Shown: piece after piece, positions 6,054 through 17,136 of the stretch
Position numbering within the stretch: position 1 is the first letter of the stretch
Layout of the letters: each line of letters begins with the position of its first letter
Source: Chromatocurvus halotolerans
GTDB lineage: Bacteria; Pseudomonadota; Gammaproteobacteria; Pseudomonadales; Halieaceae
Length of the DNA: 64,000 nt
Reading direction: 5' to 3'
NCBI RefSeq assembly: GCF_004340525.1
Contig: NZ_SLWX01000010.1
Coordinates: 1-64,000, forward strand
Made by a program: the position numbers and the translations under genes
Notes under the pieces: generated by a model
Databases searched by the model: none
The model's input: the letters and a program-made list of their open reading frames with translations, nothing else
Told to the model about the DNA's origin: nothing

Positions 6054-9000
6054 ATGCCCTACACCGAACTCCACTGCCTCACCTGCTACAGCTTCCTGCG
6101 CGGCGCTTCCCACCCGCACGAACTGGTCGAGCGCGCCGCGCACCTGGGTTATGCGGGCCTGGCCATCACCGACGAGTGCTCCCTGGCCGGAGTGGTGAAG
6201 GCGCATGTCGCCGCGAAAGAGGTGGGTCTAAAGCTCATCATCGGCAGCGAACTGAACCTGGTGGAAGGCGTCAGACTGGTGGCGCTAGTCCCTTCCCGGG
6301 CCGCCTATGGGGAGCTTTCCGGACTGATCAGCATGGCCCGGCGGCGCAGCCCCAAGGGCAGCTATCGGGTGACGCTGCGCGATATCATTTTTCATCTCAA
6401 GCGCTGCCTGCTGATCTGGCTGCCGGAGGACAGCAGCGACGAGACCCGCGCCTACGGCCTGCAGCTGCGTCGCCTGTGCAAAGGTCGCGTGTGGCTAGGA
6501 GTGCACTACCTGCTGGGCAACGGCGAGGTGGAGCGCTACCTGGCCCTGCAGCGACTGGGACAGGAACTGCAAGTGCCACTGGTGGCCTGTGGCGATGTAC
6601 AGATGCACCGCGCCTCGCGCAAGGCCCTGCACGATGTCATGACGGCGCTGCGCTATAACACCTCGGTGGATCAGCTCGGCATGCGTCGCCTGCCCAATGC
6701 ACAGCAGCACCTGCGCACGCTGGCGCACCTGCAGCGCCTGTACCCGGTGGAACTGATGCAGGAGTCGGCGAACATTGCCGCACGTTGCGATTTCAGCCTG
6801 GACGAACTGCGCTATGAGTATCCGGAAGAAGTCGTGCCGGAAGGCCATACCGCCGCCAGCTATCTGCGCGAACAGGTAACAGCGGGCATGCAGCGACGCT
6901 GGCCGCAGGGCGTGCCCGACGCCATCGGCGAGCGGATCGAGACGGAGCTGTCGCTGATACACGAGCTCAACTACGAGTACTACTTTCTCACGGTGTACGA
7001 CATCGTGCGCTTTGCCCGGGAGCGGGACATCCTCTGCCAGGGCCGCGGCTCGGCGGCCAACTCGGTGGTGTGCTACTGCCTGTTCATTACCGAGGTCTCT
7101 CCCGAGCAGGTGTCTCTGCTGTTCGAGCGCTTCATTTCCCGGGAGCGGGACGAGCCCCCGGATATCGATGTGGATTTCGAGCACGAGCGACGCGAGGAGG
7201 TCATCCAGTATATCTATGATAAGTACGGTCGCCGGCGCGCCGCACTGGCCGCCACAGTCATTACCTACCGCGCCCGTAGTGCGGTGCGCGATGTCGGCAA
7301 GGTGCTGGGGCTGGATCCGATCTTCGTCGAGGACCTCGCCAAGTCGATGGCCTGGTGGGACAAGACCCGCGACCTGGAGAAGCGCTTTGCCGAACAGGGC
7401 GTAGCCTCCCACAGCCAGATGGCGGAGCTGTTCTACGCCCTGGTGCAGGAACTGCTCGGCTTCCCCCGCCACCTGTCGCAGCACGTGGGCGGCTTCGTGA
7501 TCTCCCGCGGACCGCTGTCAGCCATGGTGCCGGTAGAGAATGCCAGCATGCCGGAGCGCACCGTCATCCAGTGGGACAAGACCGACATCGAGTCGCTTGG
7601 ACTGCTCAAGGTGGATGTGCTCGCCCTGGGCATGCTCTCGGCCATCCGCAAGACGCTGCAGCTGGTACACCGTTACCAGCCGACCCTGCGCGCTATCGGC
7701 GATGTGCCGAAGGAGGACGCCGCCACCTACCGCATGCTGCAGCAAGCGGATTCCATGGGCGTATTCCAGATCGAGTCCCGCGCGCAGATGACCATGCTGC
7801 CGCGGCTGAAGCCGCAATGCTTCTATGACCTGGTGATCGAGATCGCCATCGTGCGCCCCGGGCCGATTCAGGGCGACATGGTGCATCCCTACCTGCGGCG
7901 CAAGCAGGGGCTGGAGCAGGTCACCTATCCGGACGATAAAATCCGCGCCGTGCTCGACCGAACCCTTGGCGTACCCATCTTCCAGGAGCAGGTCATCCGC
8001 CTGGCGATGGTGGCGGCGGGCTTTACCGGTGGCGAAGCCGATTCACTGCGCCGCGCCATCACCAACTGGGGCCGTGACAGCAAGCTTCTCACCTTCGAGA
8101 AAAAGCTTACCGAAGGGATGATCGAGCGTGGCTACGATGAAGACTTCGCGCACCGCCTGTTCGAGCAGATCAAGGGCTTTGGCGGCTATGGCTTTCCCGA
8201 GTCGCACTCCGCCAGCTTCGCCCTGCTCGCCTATGTTTCAGCCTGGCTCAAGTGCCACCACCCGGCGGCGTTCTACACCGGGCTGCTGAACAGCCAGCCG
8301 ATGGGCTTCTATTCACCCTCGCAGTTGCTGCAGGACGCGGCCCGACATGGCGTTTGCACCTTACCCATCGATATCAACGCCAGTGACTGGGACCACACGC
8401 TGCCGCAGGATGAACACAACCTGCACCCGGCACAGGGGCCGATCCGTCTGGGCCTGCGGCTGGTCCGCGGCCTGTCCCGCGACGGCGCCCGTCGCCTGCT
8501 CCAGGCACGTCGCCAGCAGGCGTTCACCCAGGTCAGGGACCTGCGCGAACGCGCCGGCCTGCATCGAGACGACATGCAGGCACTGGCGGCGGCAGATGCC
8601 CTGGCCAGCATCAGCGGCCATCGGCACCAGTCCCAGTGGCAGGTGCTGGCCATGGAGTCGCGCAAGCCACTACTGCAGTACGAGAGCAGCGAACCGGTTC
8701 GCGCCCTGGATGACGGCGTCATCCTTGAGGCCCCAAGCGTCGCGGAGGACGTGCTCGCCGACTACAGCGCCATCGGGCTGACTCTGCGTAGCCATCCCAT
8801 GCTGCTGCTGCGTGATCGTCCGCCCTTTGACCGCTGCAAGCGCCAGTCTGATCTCGTCGACGTACCCCATCGGGGCTTTGTGCGTATCGCCGGCCTGGTC
8901 ACCTGCCGACAGCGGCCGGGAACGGCCTCGGGCGTGCTGTTTCTGACACTGGAGGATGAAACAGGTAACAGCAACATCGTGGTCTGGCCGCGGGTTCAGG

Positions 9001-9155
9001 AAAACTTTCGCCAGGCTCTGATGACGGGGAGGCTATTGCTCATCAAAGGCACGCTGGAAACCCGGGAAAACGTCACCCATGTTATCGCCGGGGCATTGTA
9101 TGACTACACGGCAGAACTGGCAGGGCTGGGCGTGAAGTCGCGGAACTTCCACTGA
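6054..9155 (+). CDS. dnaE2: Error-prone DNA polymerase DnaE2 (ImuC)
   Basis: A 1033-residue C-family DNA polymerase used for mutagenic lesion bypass in the SOS response, normally with ImuA and ImuB. An N-terminal PHP-like domain precedes the palm with catalytic aspartates in PDIDVDF (about residue 369). Further on are the FGGYGFPESHSASFA helix-hairpin region and a C-terminal OB fold with the HRGFVRIAGLV start. Length is normal for DnaE2 and shorter than replicative DnaE. Usually the gene follows imuA-imuB; here the gene directly upstream is intI, with three bases between. No ribosome binding site is evident, so translation is probably coupled to intI and expression driven by the LexA-controlled promoter. 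imuA and imuB are not in the window. Confidence 0.96.
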   Translation: MPYTELHCLTCYSFLRGASHPHELVERAAHLGYAGLAITDECSLAGVVKAHVAAKEVGLKLIIGSELNLVEGVRLVALVPSRAAYGELSGLISMARRRSPKGSYRVTLRDIIFHLKRCLLIWLPEDSSDETRAYGLQLRRLCKGRVWLGVHYLLGNGEVERYLALQRLGQELQVPLVACGDVQMHRASRKALHDVMTALRYNTSVDQLGMRRLPNAQQHLRTLAHLQRLYPVELMQESANIAARCDFSLDELRYEYPEEVVPEGHTAASYLREQVTAGMQRRWPQGVPDAIGERIETELSLIHELNYEYYFLTVYDIVRFARERDILCQGRGSAANSVVCYCLFITEVSPEQVSLLFERFISRERDEPPDIDVDFEHERREEVIQYIYDKYGRRRAALAATVITYRARSAVRDVGKVLGLDPIFVEDLAKSMAWWDKTRDLEKRFAEQGVASHSQMAELFYALVQELLGFPRHLSQHVGGFVISRGPLSAMVPVENASMPERTVIQWDKTDIESLGLLKVDVLALGMLSAIRKTLQLVHRYQPTLRAIGDVPKEDAATYRMLQQADSMGVFQIESRAQMTMLPRLKPQCFYDLVIEIAIVRPGPIQGDMVHPYLRRKQGLEQVTYPDDKIRAVLDRTLGVPIFQEQVIRLAMVAAGFTGGEADSLRRAITNWGRDSKLLTFEKKLTEGMIERGYDEDFAHRLFEQIKGFGGYGFPESHSASFALLAYVSAWLKCHHPAAFYTGLLNSQPMGFYSPSQLLQDAARHGVCTLPIDINASDWDHTLPQDEHNLHPAQGPIRLGLRLVRGLSRDGARRLLQARRQQAFTQVRDLRERAGLHRDDMQALAAADALASISGHRHQSQWQVLAMESRKPLLQYESSEPVRALDDGVILEAPSVAEDVLADYSAIGLTLRSHPMLLLRDRPPFDRCKRQSDLVDVPHRGFVRIAGLVTCRQRPGTASGVLFLTLEDETGNSNIVVWPRVQENFRQALMTGRLLLIKGTLETRENVTHVIAGALYDYTAELAGLGVKSRNFH

Positions 9156-9202
9156 CAGACGGGCGACGACCGGAGGTCAACGCCACGGTTCACACCGACG
9201 TG

Positions 9203-9937
9203 TCAGTCAGCGGCATGCCGCCCCAGCGTGTCCAGCACCACCTGCCAGACAGACGGATCAATACCCATGGAGAGGTGCGTCGACGTCACCTCATAGTGCA
9301 CAACCCTTGTGCTGAAGCGATCTATACAGGCAGGCCAGGACACAATCGTATCGCCACGGCTGAAAATCACCGACATCGGGACGCCGATTGGCTGATCTTT
9401 TGCCCGCTGATGGGAGACGCCAGCAATACGTTCGCATTCATCGCGACCGTAAGAGGACGCGGCCACCGAATAGGTGGGCCCGCCTACCACCGGGCTGCCG
9501 TAAGTGATCACACAGCTCACCGCGCCGGGAACGACACGCGCGATTTCGCGTGCAATCACACCACCCAGGCTCCAGCCCACGAGCGCGACACGACCGCTGC
9601 GCTCCTGCGCCAGCGCTTCGACTTGCGGCACCAGCACCTCGAGGTAGCGCTCAACCTGGCCCCTGTTCACGCCCAGGCCCCAGTGCCTCGCATCGTAGCC
9701 CTTGCGCAACAGCAGGCGCCGCAGCGGCGCCATGCTTGCCTCGGGCGCCTGCCAGCCGGGTACCAGCAGCACGGTTTCGCCATGCCCTCTACCCGCCCTG
9801 AACAGCCTGCGCGCGGAAAACGCCAGCCGCAGCGCTTCGCGGCCGATACGCCACTCACCGCGCAGATCCGGAAAGCGCACCGGCTTCGGTGGCGGCGCCT
9901 CCGGTGGGGACTCATGTACGATGGCGTCAAGTGGCAT
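9203..9937 (-). CDS. Lipase-like alpha/beta-hydrolase
   Basis: A hydrolase of about 244 residues with an oxyanion region VLLVPGW, the nucleophile elbow GWSLGG, a probable acid in SRGDTIVSW and the His in STHLSMG. The layout resembles PGAP1-like/lipase-class hydrolases acting on lipids or esters; the substrate is unknown. No signal peptide is seen. ATG 9937 is chosen; a GTG at 9949 would add four residues. Its 3' end faces dnaE2 (convergent, 47 bases apart). A perfect 12-bp stem hairpin (9955-9991) lies just upstream of the start and may affect expression. Confidence 0.75.
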   Translation of the reverse strand: MPLDAIVHESPPEAPPPKPVRFPDLRGEWRIGREALRLAFSARRLFRAGRGHGETVLLVPGWQAPEASMAPLRRLLLRKGYDARHWGLGVNRGQVERYLEVLVPQVEALAQERSGRVALVGWSLGGVIAREIARVVPGAVSCVITYGSPVVGGPTYSVAASSYGRDECERIAGVSHQRAKDQPIGVPMSVIFSRGDTIVSWPACIDRFSTRVVHYEVTSTHLSMGIDPSVWQVVLDTLGRHAAD

Positions 9938-9954
9938 CGCGCGACTCACGGCGC

Positions 9955-9991
9955 CTTGGCGTCAGGCCCGGGCACCGGACCTGACGCCAAG
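9955..9991. repeat. Perfect 12-bp stem hairpin before the hydrolase gene
   Basis: CTTGGCGTCAGG (9955-9966) is the exact reverse complement of CCTGACGCCAAG (9980-9991), with a 13-base loop. It has no T run. It lies between the peroxiredoxin terminator and the hydrolase start on the minus strand, so it would form in the hydrolase 5' leader. Confidence 0.65.
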
Positions 9992-10000
9992 GCACAAGGC

Positions 10001-10032
10001 AAAAAAAAGGCGAGCCACCTGGCTCGCCTTTT
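10001..10032 (-). terminator. Rho-independent terminator after the peroxiredoxin gene
   Basis: AAGGCGAGCC (10007-10016) and GGCTCGCCTT (10021-10030) form a 10-bp stem with a 4-base loop. On the minus strand it is followed by eight T (the A run 10001-10008). It ends the peroxiredoxin transcript 20 bases after its stop. Confidence 0.9.
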
Positions 10033-10050
10033 CCAGAGCAGCGGTCACCT

Positions 10051-10623
10051 TCAGCCAACGAAGGATTTACGCGGCTCGGAAACACCCGCAGGCTCCTGAC
10101 CTTTCAGGTAGGCCAGCATGGTGTCCGCATCCGACACTTCGAAGGGGTCTGTCGGGCAGTTGTCACCAAAGTCCGGCTCGACAAACATCTTTTCGATCAC
10201 GCCATCGTTGACCAGCATGCTGTAACGCCATGAACGCATGCCAAAGCCCAGATTGGATTTATCGACCAGCATGCCCATCTTGCGGGTGAACTCGCCGTTA
10301 CCGTCGGGCAGCAGGAAAATGTTCTTGTTGCCCTGCTCCTTGCCCCACTTGAACATGACAAAAGCATCGTTCACCGACACACAGATAATCTCATCGACGC
10401 CCTGTGCCTTGAACTCCTCGTACAGTTCATCGTAACGAGGCAGGTGATTCGATGAACAGGTGGGCGTGAAGGCGCCGGGCAAGGAGAAGACAACAACCTT
10501 CTTGCCACCAAAAATGTCTGCAGTGGTCTGATCCTTCCAGTCATAGGGGTTGTCACCGCCAATAGACTCGTCTCTGACGCGGGTCTTGAAAACAACGTGG
10601 GGGACTCGGGTTACTGCGCTCAT
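10051..10623 (-). CDS. Peroxiredoxin (Prx5 type)
   Basis: A 190-residue thiol peroxidase that reduces H2O2 or organic peroxides in the cytoplasm. The peroxidatic Cys is in [14 protein letters not shown] (about residue 50), the Prx5/PMP20 signature, and the [10 protein letters not shown] and MRSWRYSML blocks also fit. There is no C-terminal glutaredoxin fusion; the tail is short. ATG 10623 is chosen because a full AAGGAGG lies seven bases upstream; the longer frame has no such signal. The gene stands alone, with its own terminator at 10001-10032. Promoter region 10680-10790 is AT-rich, but I cannot identify an OxyR site with confidence. Confidence 0.93.
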   Translation of the reverse strand: MSAVTRVPHVVFKTRVRDESIGGDNPYDWKDQTTADIFGGKKVVVFSLPGAFTPTCSSNHLPRYDELYEEFKAQGVDEIICVSVNDAFVMFKWGKEQGNKNIFLLPDGNGEFTRKMGMLVDKSNLGFGMRSWRYSMLVNDGVIEKMFVEPDFGDNCPTDPFEVSDADTMLAYLKGQEPAGVSEPRKSFVG

Positions 10624-10844
10624 GAAAACCTCCTTGCTTGTGGCATGGGAAAAAGCCCGGCACGCGCACACGCTTCGGAACGCACAATCCAGGCCTTCAT
10701 TAACTACTCGATAATATTACGTGATCGCCAGCAATCGATAAAACTCTTTTTCTAGATGGCGCTCATTTATAAATTCGATCAACCAGCGCCACTCTCGTCA
10801 ACGCCCACGTGATGCTGCATTCAGGCTCCTGGCAGGCTGACGTG

Positions 10845-11033
10845 TTACTCGTCCTCCCGCATCACCGCGAGATCAACCATGCCCTCACCCGCATCCTGCG
10901 GCAGCAACACCATGGGTTGACAACACACCTGGCAATCCTCGACATAACTCACGCCGATATTCTCGGGATCGACAAGTGCGGACTGCGATTCGCCGCAGTA
11001 CGGGCAACTGATCACCTGCTCCATCACTTCCAC
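10845..11033 (-). CDS. CPXCG-motif cysteine-rich small protein
   Basis: A 62-residue protein with two CxxC pairs, CPYCGES near residue 10 and CQVCCQP near residue 35, likely binding one zinc. It belongs to the small CPXCG-motif family, whose role is unknown. The tail is acidic. A GTG start at 11033 is chosen because GGAGGT lies five bases before it; an internal ATG three codons later lacks such a site. It is divergent from the DUF6502 gene, with about 90 bases between them. Confidence 0.85.
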   Translation of the reverse strand: MEVMEQVISCPYCGESQSALVDPENIGVSYVEDCQVCCQPMVLLPQDAGEGMVDLAVMREDE

Positions 11034-11123
11034 GGCTGACCTCCACCACTGCGACTCACTTCACACCTCCATGACTCACGCCGGAATATCATTGACTGGA
11101 GAGGCGAATGGGATTATTTTCCC

Positions 11124-11944
11124 ATGATGCCAGAGACCATACAAACAGCGTTACGCTCGGCCACCCTGCGCCTTTTACGACCCCTCGTTCGCGTCCTGCT
11201 GCACCATGGTATGGCGTACGGCACATTCGCAGAACTGGCTCGCAAGGCCTATGTCGAGGAAGGTTTCATCCACATTGGCAAAAGCGGTCGCCGTGCAAGC
11301 ATTTCCAGCGTGTCGGCGCTCACCGGCCTGACGCGTAAGGAAGCCAAGCGCCTTATCGAGCTCGACATTCACAGCGGACATGATAGCGACCAACGCTACA
11401 ACCGCGCAATTCGCGTTGTCAGTGGCTGGCTGGCTGACCCACGCTTCCACGACGCCAGCGGGCAGCCAAGATCGCTGCCGATGGAGGGCGAAAACAGCTT
11501 CTCCACCCTGACCAAGGACTACAGCGGGGATATCCCCCCAGCGGCGATGCTCGGCGTGCTTGAAGCGAGTCACACCGTGAGCCGAACTGCCGACTGTGTC
11601 CGTCTCCTGGAGCGGGCGTACATGCCTTCTCACACGCCGGTGGAACGCATTCACATCCTTGGACGTGACCCGGGAGAGCTGATCGGCACCATTTCGCATA
11701 ATCTCGCCGCTGAGAAGCCAGCGCGCGTTTTCCAGCGCAAAGTCTCAAATCCCGCCGTTCGCGAAGACGCACTGGAAGCCTTTCGCGAGATGGCAAACCG
11801 CAAGTCGCAGGAACTGCTTGAGGATTACCATCGCTGGCTATCGGCGCACGAGGTAGACGCCGATGATCCGAAAGCCGGTAAACCGCATTATGTCGCCGTG
11901 GGCATTTATTACTTTGACGACACGTTGAACAAGGATACTCCGTC

Positions 11945-11948
<4 letters not shown>
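11124..11948 (+). CDS. DUF6502-family protein
   Basis: A 274-residue protein of a family of unknown function, recognised from the LLRPLVRVLLHHGMAYGTFAELARKAYVE start and its pairing with a DUF5666 lipoprotein. The N-terminal half looks like a winged-helix region (VSALTGLTRKEAKRL), so DNA binding is possible. There is no signal peptide or membrane segment. ATGA overlap with the next gene means the two are cotranslated. Assignment is from memory of the family. Confidence 0.75.
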
Positions 11949-13690
<1,742 letters not shown>

Positions 13691-13767
13691 ACGATAGTAG
13701 CCTCAGGAACTACCGGAACTGCCCGCTAGCCGCGGTCTGCCATGATTGCCTGCGACGGGGAACCGCG

Positions 13768-15297
13768 TCAGGCAACGACCTGCGTGTTGCGCACACGACC
13801 ACTGTCCTGCGTCTCTTCAGACAAGGAGGTTGGCGCCGGGGCGAAATAAAGCGATCCGTCATCAATGGGTGACTTGAGAAACAGCTCGCGGTCGCGCCGG
13901 TAATCCTGCGGGTTGACCCAGGGCGCACGATCCCCCTGTCGCGGGAATCGGTGCATGACACGACGCATATAGCCGGCAGAAAAATCATCGATCCAGTCGC
14001 GGTCCGGCATCGACTGGAGCTCCTCGGGCACACGCGGCACCGCCACATCGACGCCGTCATCACGCATATGATTCAACAGACGACAGAACCACTCCGCCGT
14101 CAGGTCTGCACGCAGTGTCCATGACGCGTTGATATAGCCAAAGACCGATACCAGGTTGGGCAGATCACTGCACATAATCCCCTTGTAGGTCCAGGTGTTC
14201 GCGAAATCCACCGCCTTTCCGTCCACGCTGAATGCGGCATCACCCATGATGACCAGCTCCAGGCCTGTCGCCGAAACAATCGTATCCGCCTCCAGCGTTT
14301 CTCCCGACGCCAGCTCAATGCCGGACTCGGTGAGGCGGGAGATGTGATCGGTGACCACGCGGGCGCGACCTCCCCGCAAGGCATCAAACAGATCATCGTC
14401 CGGCACCAGACACAGGCGCTGGTCCCAGGGGTTGTAACTTGGCGTGAAGTGACGATCCACATCCACCGTGTCACCCACCTTCTTGCGCACCTCACCAATA
14501 AGGTAGTTCTTCAGTTGCTCGGGGGACTTGCGGGAGCGCCGATACAGCCACTGCTGCATGGTGGTGTTTTTCCAGCGAGTGGCCGCATACGCCCAGCTTT
14601 CCGGCAACAGTCGGCGAAGCATGTTGGCCACCCGGTCCCGCGCGGGTCTTGTGATCACATAGGTCGGCGAGCGCTGCAGCATGGTCACTTCCGCCGCGGT
14701 TTTCGCCAGCTCCGGCACCAGCGTCATTGCCGTGGCACCCGAACCGATCACCACAATTCGCTTGCCGTGGGCGTCGAAGGCTTCGGGCCAGAACTGCGGA
14801 TGAATGAAGTCACCGCGAAAGGTCTCGCGACCCGGAAATTCCGGCTGGTGGCCCTGACGATAGCTGTAATAGCCGGCGCACATCAGCAGGAAACGCGAGC
14901 GCAGCGTGATTGTGACGTCATTGGCCACATCTTGCACGGTGAGCGTCCAGCAGGCGGTCTCGCTGCACCAGTCGGCAGCCTTCAGCCAGTGCCCGTAGCG
15001 GATCAGTGACTCAATGCCGTGGTCCTGCGCCGTGCGCCGGATGTAGTTGAGAATGGACGGGCCATCAGCAATGGCCTTGGCCTCCCGCCAGGGCCTGAAA
15101 TTGTAGCCCAGCGTATGCATATCGCTGTCTGAGCGGATGCCCGGGTAACGAAACAGATCCCAGGTTCCCCCCATGGCTTCGCGACCTTCCAGAATCAGTA
15201 CGCTGCGATCGGGGCAGTGCTCTTTCAGATGGCAGGCGGAACCGACCCCGGAAAGGCCCGCCCCGACAATAATGATGTCGGCGTCCAGAGCATTCAT
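13768..15297 (-). CDS. Flavin monooxygenase, Baeyer-Villiger type
   Basis: A 509-residue FAD- and NADPH-dependent monooxygenase. The FAD Rossmann motif GAGLSGVGSA is at residue 12. The Baeyer-Villiger fingerprint FxGxxxHxxxWP reads FRGDFIHPQFWP (about residue 149). The NADPH Rossmann motif GSGATAM follows near residue 170, and the ATG motif is in VSATGLE. The substrate cannot be told from sequence; relatives act on ketones, steroids or other hydrophobic compounds. ATG 15297 (MNALDADIIIVGAG) gives the normal start; a longer frame adds an unrelated extension. It is convergent with the DUF5666 gene and follows argG on the same strand, 28 bases away. Confidence 0.9.
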   Translation of the reverse strand: MNALDADIIIVGAGLSGVGSACHLKEHCPDRSVLILEGREAMGGTWDLFRYPGIRSDSDMHTLGYNFRPWREAKAIADGPSILNYIRRTAQDHGIESLIRYGHWLKAADWCSETACWTLTVQDVANDVTITLRSRFLLMCAGYYSYRQGHQPEFPGRETFRGDFIHPQFWPEAFDAHGKRIVVIGSGATAMTLVPELAKTAAEVTMLQRSPTYVITRPARDRVANMLRRLLPESWAYAATRWKNTTMQQWLYRRSRKSPEQLKNYLIGEVRKKVGDTVDVDRHFTPSYNPWDQRLCLVPDDDLFDALRGGRARVVTDHISRLTESGIELASGETLEADTIVSATGLELVIMGDAAFSVDGKAVDFANTWTYKGIMCSDLPNLVSVFGYINASWTLRADLTAEWFCRLLNHMRDDGVDVAVPRVPEELQSMPDRDWIDDFSAGYMRRVMHRFPRQGDRAPWVNPQDYRRDRELFLKSPIDDGSLYFAPAPTSLSEETQDSGRVRNTQVVA

Positions 15298-15325
15298 CGT
15301 CGCACCCCAGTGTTGGCTTGCGTCC

Positions 15326-16546
15326 CTACAGCATACCCCGGCCGCGATTGGCCGCGATGCGCAGGCGCAGCGCATTCAGTTTGATAAAGCCTTCGGCATC
15401 TTTCTGGTCATAGGCCCCGGCGTCATCCTCAAAGGTGGCGATGCGATCGTCAAACAGGCTGTCCGAAGACTGCCTGCCACAGACAATGACATTGCCCTTG
15501 TAGAGCTTCAGACGCACCGTGCCGTTCACGTACTCCTGCGACTGGTCAATGGCGGCCTGCAACATCCTGCGCTCCGGCGACCACCAGTAACCGTTGTAGA
15601 TAATGTGCGCGTAGCGCGGCATGAGCTCATCCTTCAGGTGCGCAACCTCGCGATCCAGGGTCAGCGACTCCATGGCGCGGTGGGCGCGCAGCATGATCGT
15701 CCCACCCGGCGTCTCGTAGGCACCGCGGGACTTCATGCCGACGTAGCGGTTCTCGACGATATCATCGCGGCCAATACCGTTCGCGCCGCCCACCCTGTTC
15801 AGGTGCTCGAGCACTGTCGCCGGAGACATGGACTCGCCGTCGATGGCCACGATGTCGCCCCGCCGGTACTCAAGCTCGATGTAGGTGGGCGTATCCGGCG
15901 CGGCTTCAGGACTGACGCTCCAGCGCCACATGGGCTCCTCTGCTTCCTGCCAGGGATCCTCGAGGACGCCGCCTTCATAGGAGATATGCAGCAGGTTGGC
16001 ATCCATGGAATAGGGAGACTTGGTTTTCTGCCTGGCAAAATCTACCGGGATGTCCCGCGCCTCGCAGTACTCCATGAGTTTCTCGCGGGAGGTCAGATCC
16101 CATTCGCGCCAGGGCGCGATCACGCGGATGCCGGGCTTCAGGGCATAAGCACCCAATTCAAAGCGCACCTGATCATTGCCCTTCCCGGTTGCGCCATGGG
16201 AGATAGCGTCGGCACCTGTCTCATTCGCAATCTCGATCAGGCGCTTGGCAATCAGCGGCCGGGCAATCGAGGTGCCCAGCCGGTACTCGCCTTCGTACAG
16301 CGTGTTGGCGCGGAACATCGGGAATACGAAATCACGCACGAACTCCTCGCGCAGATCATCGATATAGATTTCCTTCACCCCCAGGGCCTCTGCCTTGGCC
16401 CGCGCGGGCTCGACTTCCTCGCCCTGCCCGATATCGGCCGTGAACGTGACAACCTCGCACTGGTAGGTATCCTGCAGCCAGCGCACGATCACCGAGGTAT
16501 CGAGACCGCCTGAATAGGCCAGAACCACTTTGTTGATGTCGGACAT
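15326..16546 (-). CDS. argG: Argininosuccinate synthase
   Basis: A 406-residue cytoplasmic enzyme that joins citrulline and aspartate with ATP in arginine synthesis. The PP-loop AYSGGLDTS is at residue 9, and the substrate-binding blocks [13 protein letters not shown] and [16 protein letters not shown] are intact. Length is normal for the bacterial family. The gene stands at the edge of the repeat-filled gap with pyrC. The flavin monooxygenase gene lies directly downstream and may be read from the same promoter. Confidence 0.97.
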   Translation of the reverse strand: MSDINKVVLAYSGGLDTSVIVRWLQDTYQCEVVTFTADIGQGEEVEPARAKAEALGVKEIYIDDLREEFVRDFVFPMFRANTLYEGEYRLGTSIARPLIAKRLIEIANETGADAISHGATGKGNDQVRFELGAYALKPGIRVIAPWREWDLTSREKLMEYCEARDIPVDFARQKTKSPYSMDANLLHISYEGGVLEDPWQEAEEPMWRWSVSPEAAPDTPTYIELEYRRGDIVAIDGESMSPATVLEHLNRVGGANGIGRDDIVENRYVGMKSRGAYETPGGTIMLRAHRAMESLTLDREVAHLKDELMPRYAHIIYNGYWWSPERRMLQAAIDQSQEYVNGTVRLKLYKGNVIVCGRQSSDSLFDDRIATFEDDAGAYDQKDAEGFIKLNALRLRIAANRGRGML

Positions 16547-16690
16547 GCGTGCTCCAGAGACTTGGCGTTAAAGGGTTTCGAGTTTACCGGGGGTGGTGGG
16601 GAAATCACAGGGGGGCTGCCGCACCGGAACCTTCGCCGCTTCACCCGCCGGCGGACACGCCGAGATCCCATCCATGGGGGCTCACTCGTC

Positions 16691-16805
16691 GGACCTTTCA
16701 CGGTGCTATCCGGTGGCGGACACGCCGAGATCCCATCCATGGGGGCTCGGCTGCGGCCGTCCTGGCCGCAGACGGTCCGCCACCGGATAGCACCGTGAAA
16801 GGTCC
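16691..16805. repeat. 30-bp perfect inverted repeat
   Basis: Arms at 16691-16720 and 16776-16805 are exact reverse complements (starting GGACCTTTCACGG and ending CCGTGAAAGGTCC). The 55-base middle holds an imperfect palindrome around CCCATCCATGGG and a second stem, CTGCGGCC...GGCCGCAG. The block CACGCCGAGATCCCATCC also occurs upstream at 16655-16672. Confidence 0.9.
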
Positions 16806-16935
16806 TTACCCCGCGCAAGATTCGGCGTGCAGGAACCACCGGCAGAGGGTTCCGGTCGAGGGTGTGGGTGGGACGGCCAATCGGGTCGCGCTTTGCGGGG
16901 AGGGCGGCAGCGGGGTTTCTGCGAGCACTGTCTGA

Positions 16936-16964
16936 GTTCAGCAATCGCACAGCGATTGCTGAAC
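16936..16964. repeat. Perfect 13-bp stem hairpin
   Basis: GTTCAGCAATCGC (16936-16948) pairs exactly with GCGATTGCTGAAC (16952-16964) around a 3-base loop. It sits at the centre of a longer imperfect inverted repeat whose outer arms share the GGGTTCCGG...GGGACGGCC block with the 47-bp tandem units. Confidence 0.9.
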
Positions 16965-16995
16965 GAGTTGCGCAGCGGCCGCTGCCGCTCTCCCC

Positions 16996-17136
16996 GCAGC
17001 GACCGGCCGTCCCACCCACACCCTTGATCGGAACCCGCCCCCGCAGCGACCGGCCGTCCCACCCACACCCTCGACCGGAACCCGCCCCCGCAGCGACCGG
17101 CCGTCCCACCCACACCCTCGACCGGAACCCGCCCCC
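16996..17136. repeat. Three tandem copies of a 47-bp unit
   Basis: Units start at 16996, 17043 and 17090, each beginning GCAGCGACCGGCCGTCCCAC. They differ at only one or two bases (first copy TTGATCGG, others TCGACCGG). An inverted, partly diverged copy lies at about 16848-16891. Units abut with no spacer. Confidence 0.92.

Noticed and set aside
15173-16513. A 446-codon open frame on the + strand opposite argG
   Set aside because: argG is complete on the minus strand with all active-site blocks; the + strand frame has no recognisable domain.
16996-17136. Possible CRISPR array
   Set aside because: The 47-bp units are directly adjacent with no variable spacers, and no cas gene is in the window.
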